DNA of 64,000 nucleotides from Actinomycetota bacterium (GTDB lineage: Bacteria > Actinomycetota > Acidimicrobiia > Acidimicrobiales > JAMCPD01): the NCBI GenBank assembly GCA_023379935.1, contig JAMCPD010000010.1, forward strand, positions 1-64,000. The letters are read 5' to 3'. The position numbers and the translations under genes were made by a program. Positions 62,121 through 64,000 of the stretch are shown here, piece after piece (position 1 is the first letter of the stretch; the number at the start of each line of letters is the position of its first letter). The notes below the pieces were generated by a model, which saw only the letters and a list, made by a program, of their open reading frames with translations, made no database searches and was not told the origin of the DNA.

Positions 62121-64000
62121 ATGAAAAGCAGGATTTCCTCACTCACAATGTTATATCTGTTGGCAACAGCTCTTGTTCTTGGATATTTTAACACTCCTGC
62201 AATCAACTCAGTACAGGAGATAAACTCAGGCACTACTGTTGACACCTCAGCCAGCCAAGTTCCGCCAAACAATAGCGTCACATTTACCGGACATGGGTGG
62301 GGCGACGGAGTAGGAATGGGCCAATGGGGAGCATTGGGATATGCTTTGGCTGGTTACAGTTATACGCAAATACTCTCTCACTTTTATGGCGGGACCACTT
62401 TGAGCAAAACATCCGTCACTCAGATACGGGTAGCTATAACTCAAGATAACGGGGCTCCGATAGATGTAACATCTTCCGCTCCATTCACTGTTGCCGGCAT
62501 ATCTTACCCTGCCGATATGGCCGCTAAGATGTTGCTTACATCAACAGGGCAATGGGATATATTCCAAGCCGCTCAATGCGGTTCGACTTCGTGGACTACC
62601 CTTTTAACTATACCAGCTTCACAAGCATCCAAGGTGGTTGCGGTGCCATCAGATACCGCAACAAATGCACCTATAAGCAACTTACTGAAACTTTGTCTAC
62701 CCAGCTCATCAACCACCTTGACTTTGAGGGGAACCATCGAAGGCGTAAATGTCGACGGCTCATCACATGCCGTAAACATTGTGCCGCTCCAGTCCTACTT
62801 ACAAGGGGTAGTCCCGGCGGAAATGCCCTCCGGATGGGCAAATTTGGGATCTTACGGGCCACAAAATCAAGCACTTGGCTTCCAAGCGTTAGAGGCACAG
62901 GCAGTTGCCGCACGTTCATATGCGGTTTCAACCATGGGTTCTTACGGATATGCCGACATATGTGATACCAGCGCCTGCCAGGACTACCTGGGGGCAACAG
63001 CTGAAACCGCACTTTCAAACCTGGCTGTAGCCGATACAGCATCCCAGGTACTGATATCATCAAATGGCTCGGTAGCTACTACCTTCTATTCAGCTTCCAC
63101 CGGTGGGTATACAGCGGGCGGACCATTTCCGGCTGTCATAGACACAGGTGACTCAGTATGCACTTTGAATGCATGTAATCCAAATCATACATGGGAGGTC
63201 TCAATACCGGTATCAACAGTTCAGTCCGCTTATCCCAACATTGGAACCTTGGAATCAATACAGGTAACGAAACGCAACAACTTAGGCGACTTCGGAGGAA
63301 GAGTCCTTTGGCTGAACATAGTAGGAAGTACATCTACGACAACCACTACCGGTGCCAGTTTCGCCTATGCAATCGGGTTGAAATCCAACTGGTTTGAGAT
63401 AACTGATCTCACCACAACCACTACCACAACAACAACTACGCCGACTGTCACAACTACACCTCCAACAACGGTACCAAAGGTCGACGGTTATATCATGGCC
63501 TCCCAAAACGGCGGGGTTTTTACCTTCGGTAATACATGGTTTGCCGGATCAGCAGCAACACTACCCTTGGCGGCACCTGTTACGGGAATCGCTTCAATGC
63601 AAAACAGTCGCGGCTACTGGTTGGTAGGAGCCGACGGAGGAGTATTTTCTTTTGGCGATGCAAGCTTTTACGGTTCGCTGCCCGCTCAACACATTACTCC
63701 CAATGCCCCAATAGTTGCAATTGTCTCCACACCTAACGGTGGCGGCTACTGGTTGGTAGGAGCCGACGGAGGAGTATTTTCTTTTGGCAATGCAAGCTTT
63801 TACGGTTCGCTGCCCGCTCAACACATTACTCCCAATGCCCCAATAGTTGCAATTGTCTCTACACCTAACGGTGGCGGCTACTGGTTGGTAGGAGCCGACG
63901 GAGGAGTATTTTCTTTTGGCGATGCAAGCTTTTACGGTTCGCTGCCCGCTCAACACATTACTCCCAATGCCCCAATAGTTGCAATTGTCTCCACACCTAA
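62121..64000 (+). CDS. SpoIID-domain surface protein with 44-residue repeats, runs off window
   Basis: Open from ATG 62121 to the window end (over 626 residues). A signal segment (MLYLLATALVLGYF) is followed by a SpoIID/LytB-type domain: FTGHGWGDGVGMGQWGALGYA, VPLQSYLQGVVPAEMPSGW, LEAQAVAARSYA, YSASTGGYT. SpoIID is a lytic transglycosylase acting on denuded peptidoglycan; the catalytic Glu would be in PAEMPS. A Thr/Pro linker (about residues 433-453) leads into repeats GYWLVGADGGVFSFG-(D/N)-ASFYGSLPAQ with a 132-base period (63612, 63744, 63876), nearly identical at DNA level (only two or three changes). A cell-wall adhesin or wall-bound enzyme is likely. No ribosome site; TATAGG just before the ATG may reflect a leaderless mRNA. 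Confidence 0.85.
   Translation, partial: MKSRISSLTMLYLLATALVLGYFNTPAINSVQEINSGTTVDTSASQVPPNNSVTFTGHGWGDGVGMGQWGALGYALAGYSYTQILSHFYGGTTLSKTSVTQIRVAITQDNGAPIDVTSSAPFTVAGISYPADMAAKMLLTSTGQWDIFQAAQCGSTSWTTLLTIPASQASKVVAVPSDTATNAPISNLLKLCLPSSSTTLTLRGTIEGVNVDGSSHAVNIVPLQSYLQGVVPAEMPSGWANLGSYGPQNQALGFQALEAQAVAARSYAVSTMGSYGYADICDTSACQDYLGATAETALSNLAVADTASQVLISSNGSVATTFYSASTGGYTAGGPFPAVIDTGDSVCTLNACNPNHTWEVSIPVSTVQSAYPNIGTLESIQVTKRNNLGDFGGRVLWLNIVGSTSTTTTTGASFAYAIGLKSNWFEITDLTTTTTTTTTTPTVTTTPPTTVPKVDGYIMASQNGGVFTFGNTWFAGSAATLPLAAPVTGIASMQNSRGYWLVGADGGVFSFGDASFYGSLPAQHITPNAPIVAIVSTPNGGGYWLVGADGGVFSFGNASFYGSLPAQHITPNAPIVAIVSTPNGGGYWLVGADGGVFSFGDASFYGSLPAQHITPNAPIVAIVSTP
63612..64000. repeat. 132-base tandem repeats coding for GYWLVGADGG modules
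   Basis: Three copies start at 63612, 63744 and 63876, the last cut by the window edge. Between the first two I count two base changes (GAT to AAT in GDASF and one silent C/T). The number of copies in the full gene cannot be known. Confidence 0.9.

Noticed and set aside
63594-63956. 120-residue minus-strand frame with internal repeats
   Set aside because: It is the mirror of the 132-base repeats of the SpoIID-repeat gene, whose plus-strand frame is clearly coding.

Overview
The window looks like a chromosomal segment of a low-GC actinobacterium, most likely from the class Acidimicrobiia. The evidence is a set of family traits: surface proteins with 'ICDTR' modules and 'GYWLVGADGGVFSFG' repeats, SpoIID-type and Asp-box secreted proteins, a CofC enzyme for coenzyme F420, an HU protein with a lysine/alanine tail, a homodimeric AceE-type pyruvate dehydrogenase, and the gene order rho-rpmE-prfA-prmC-tsaC. 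By eye GC is in the low to mid 40s percent. Several genes appear to be transcribed leaderless, with the start codon 6-9 bases after a -10 box.

Layout. 1-414 is a broken EAL-domain gene. 427-8412 (minus) carries nfo, a fused lipB-lipA gene, E2 and E3 of a 2-oxoacid dehydrogenase, an aldo/keto reductase, a short-chain dehydrogenase and rnhA; aceE (E1) lies divergently at 8444-11209. 11362-12515 is an SOS node: lexA and a divergent small membrane-peptide gene behind a promoter with a LexA box in its spacer. 13023-14657 holds a BTAD (SARP-like) regulator and a vapBC-type toxin-antitoxin pair. 14873-26088 is a compact Tad/Flp pilus locus (lipoprotein, PKD-like secreted protein, CpaB, TadZ-like ATPase, TadA, TadB, TadC, pilin, two TadE-like and one TadG-like protein) that ends in a membrane-anchored BTAD protein paralogous to the soluble regulator.

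26164-31296 (minus) is the translation/termination block tsaC, prmC, prfA, rpmE, rho, with a small coiled-coil membrane protein gene inserted on the opposite strand. 31727-39309 (plus) has a Trm112-like protein, a sugar-phosphate isomerase, ahcY, hpf, secA and prfB. Then come csp, a membrane protein, hup, cofC, a class III nucleotide cyclase whose 3' end overlaps an antisense tRNA-Leu gene, and clpP.

44055-64000 is the cell-surface region: a Wzm/Wzt-type polysaccharide exporter, glycosyltransferases and methyltransferases in two minus-strand operons (45881-49244 and 58352-61991), and large secreted proteins (FG-GAP/IPT/ICDTR protein, esterase-like lipoprotein, Asp-box protein, SpoIID-repeat protein). 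Decay products lie between them: a broken gene near 55180-55420, an RHS C-terminal remnant near 58040-58120, and a perfect 5 x 17-bp tandem repeat.

The points most worth a second look are: the SOS-promoter small membrane peptide next to lexA; 12-bp direct repeats in front of both the BTAD regulator and the Tad cluster, which may define a pilus regulon; the LipB-LipA fusion; an orphan reading frame overlapping the lpd start by ATGA but lacking a start codon; and the 132-bp near-identical repeats in the surface gene at the right edge.
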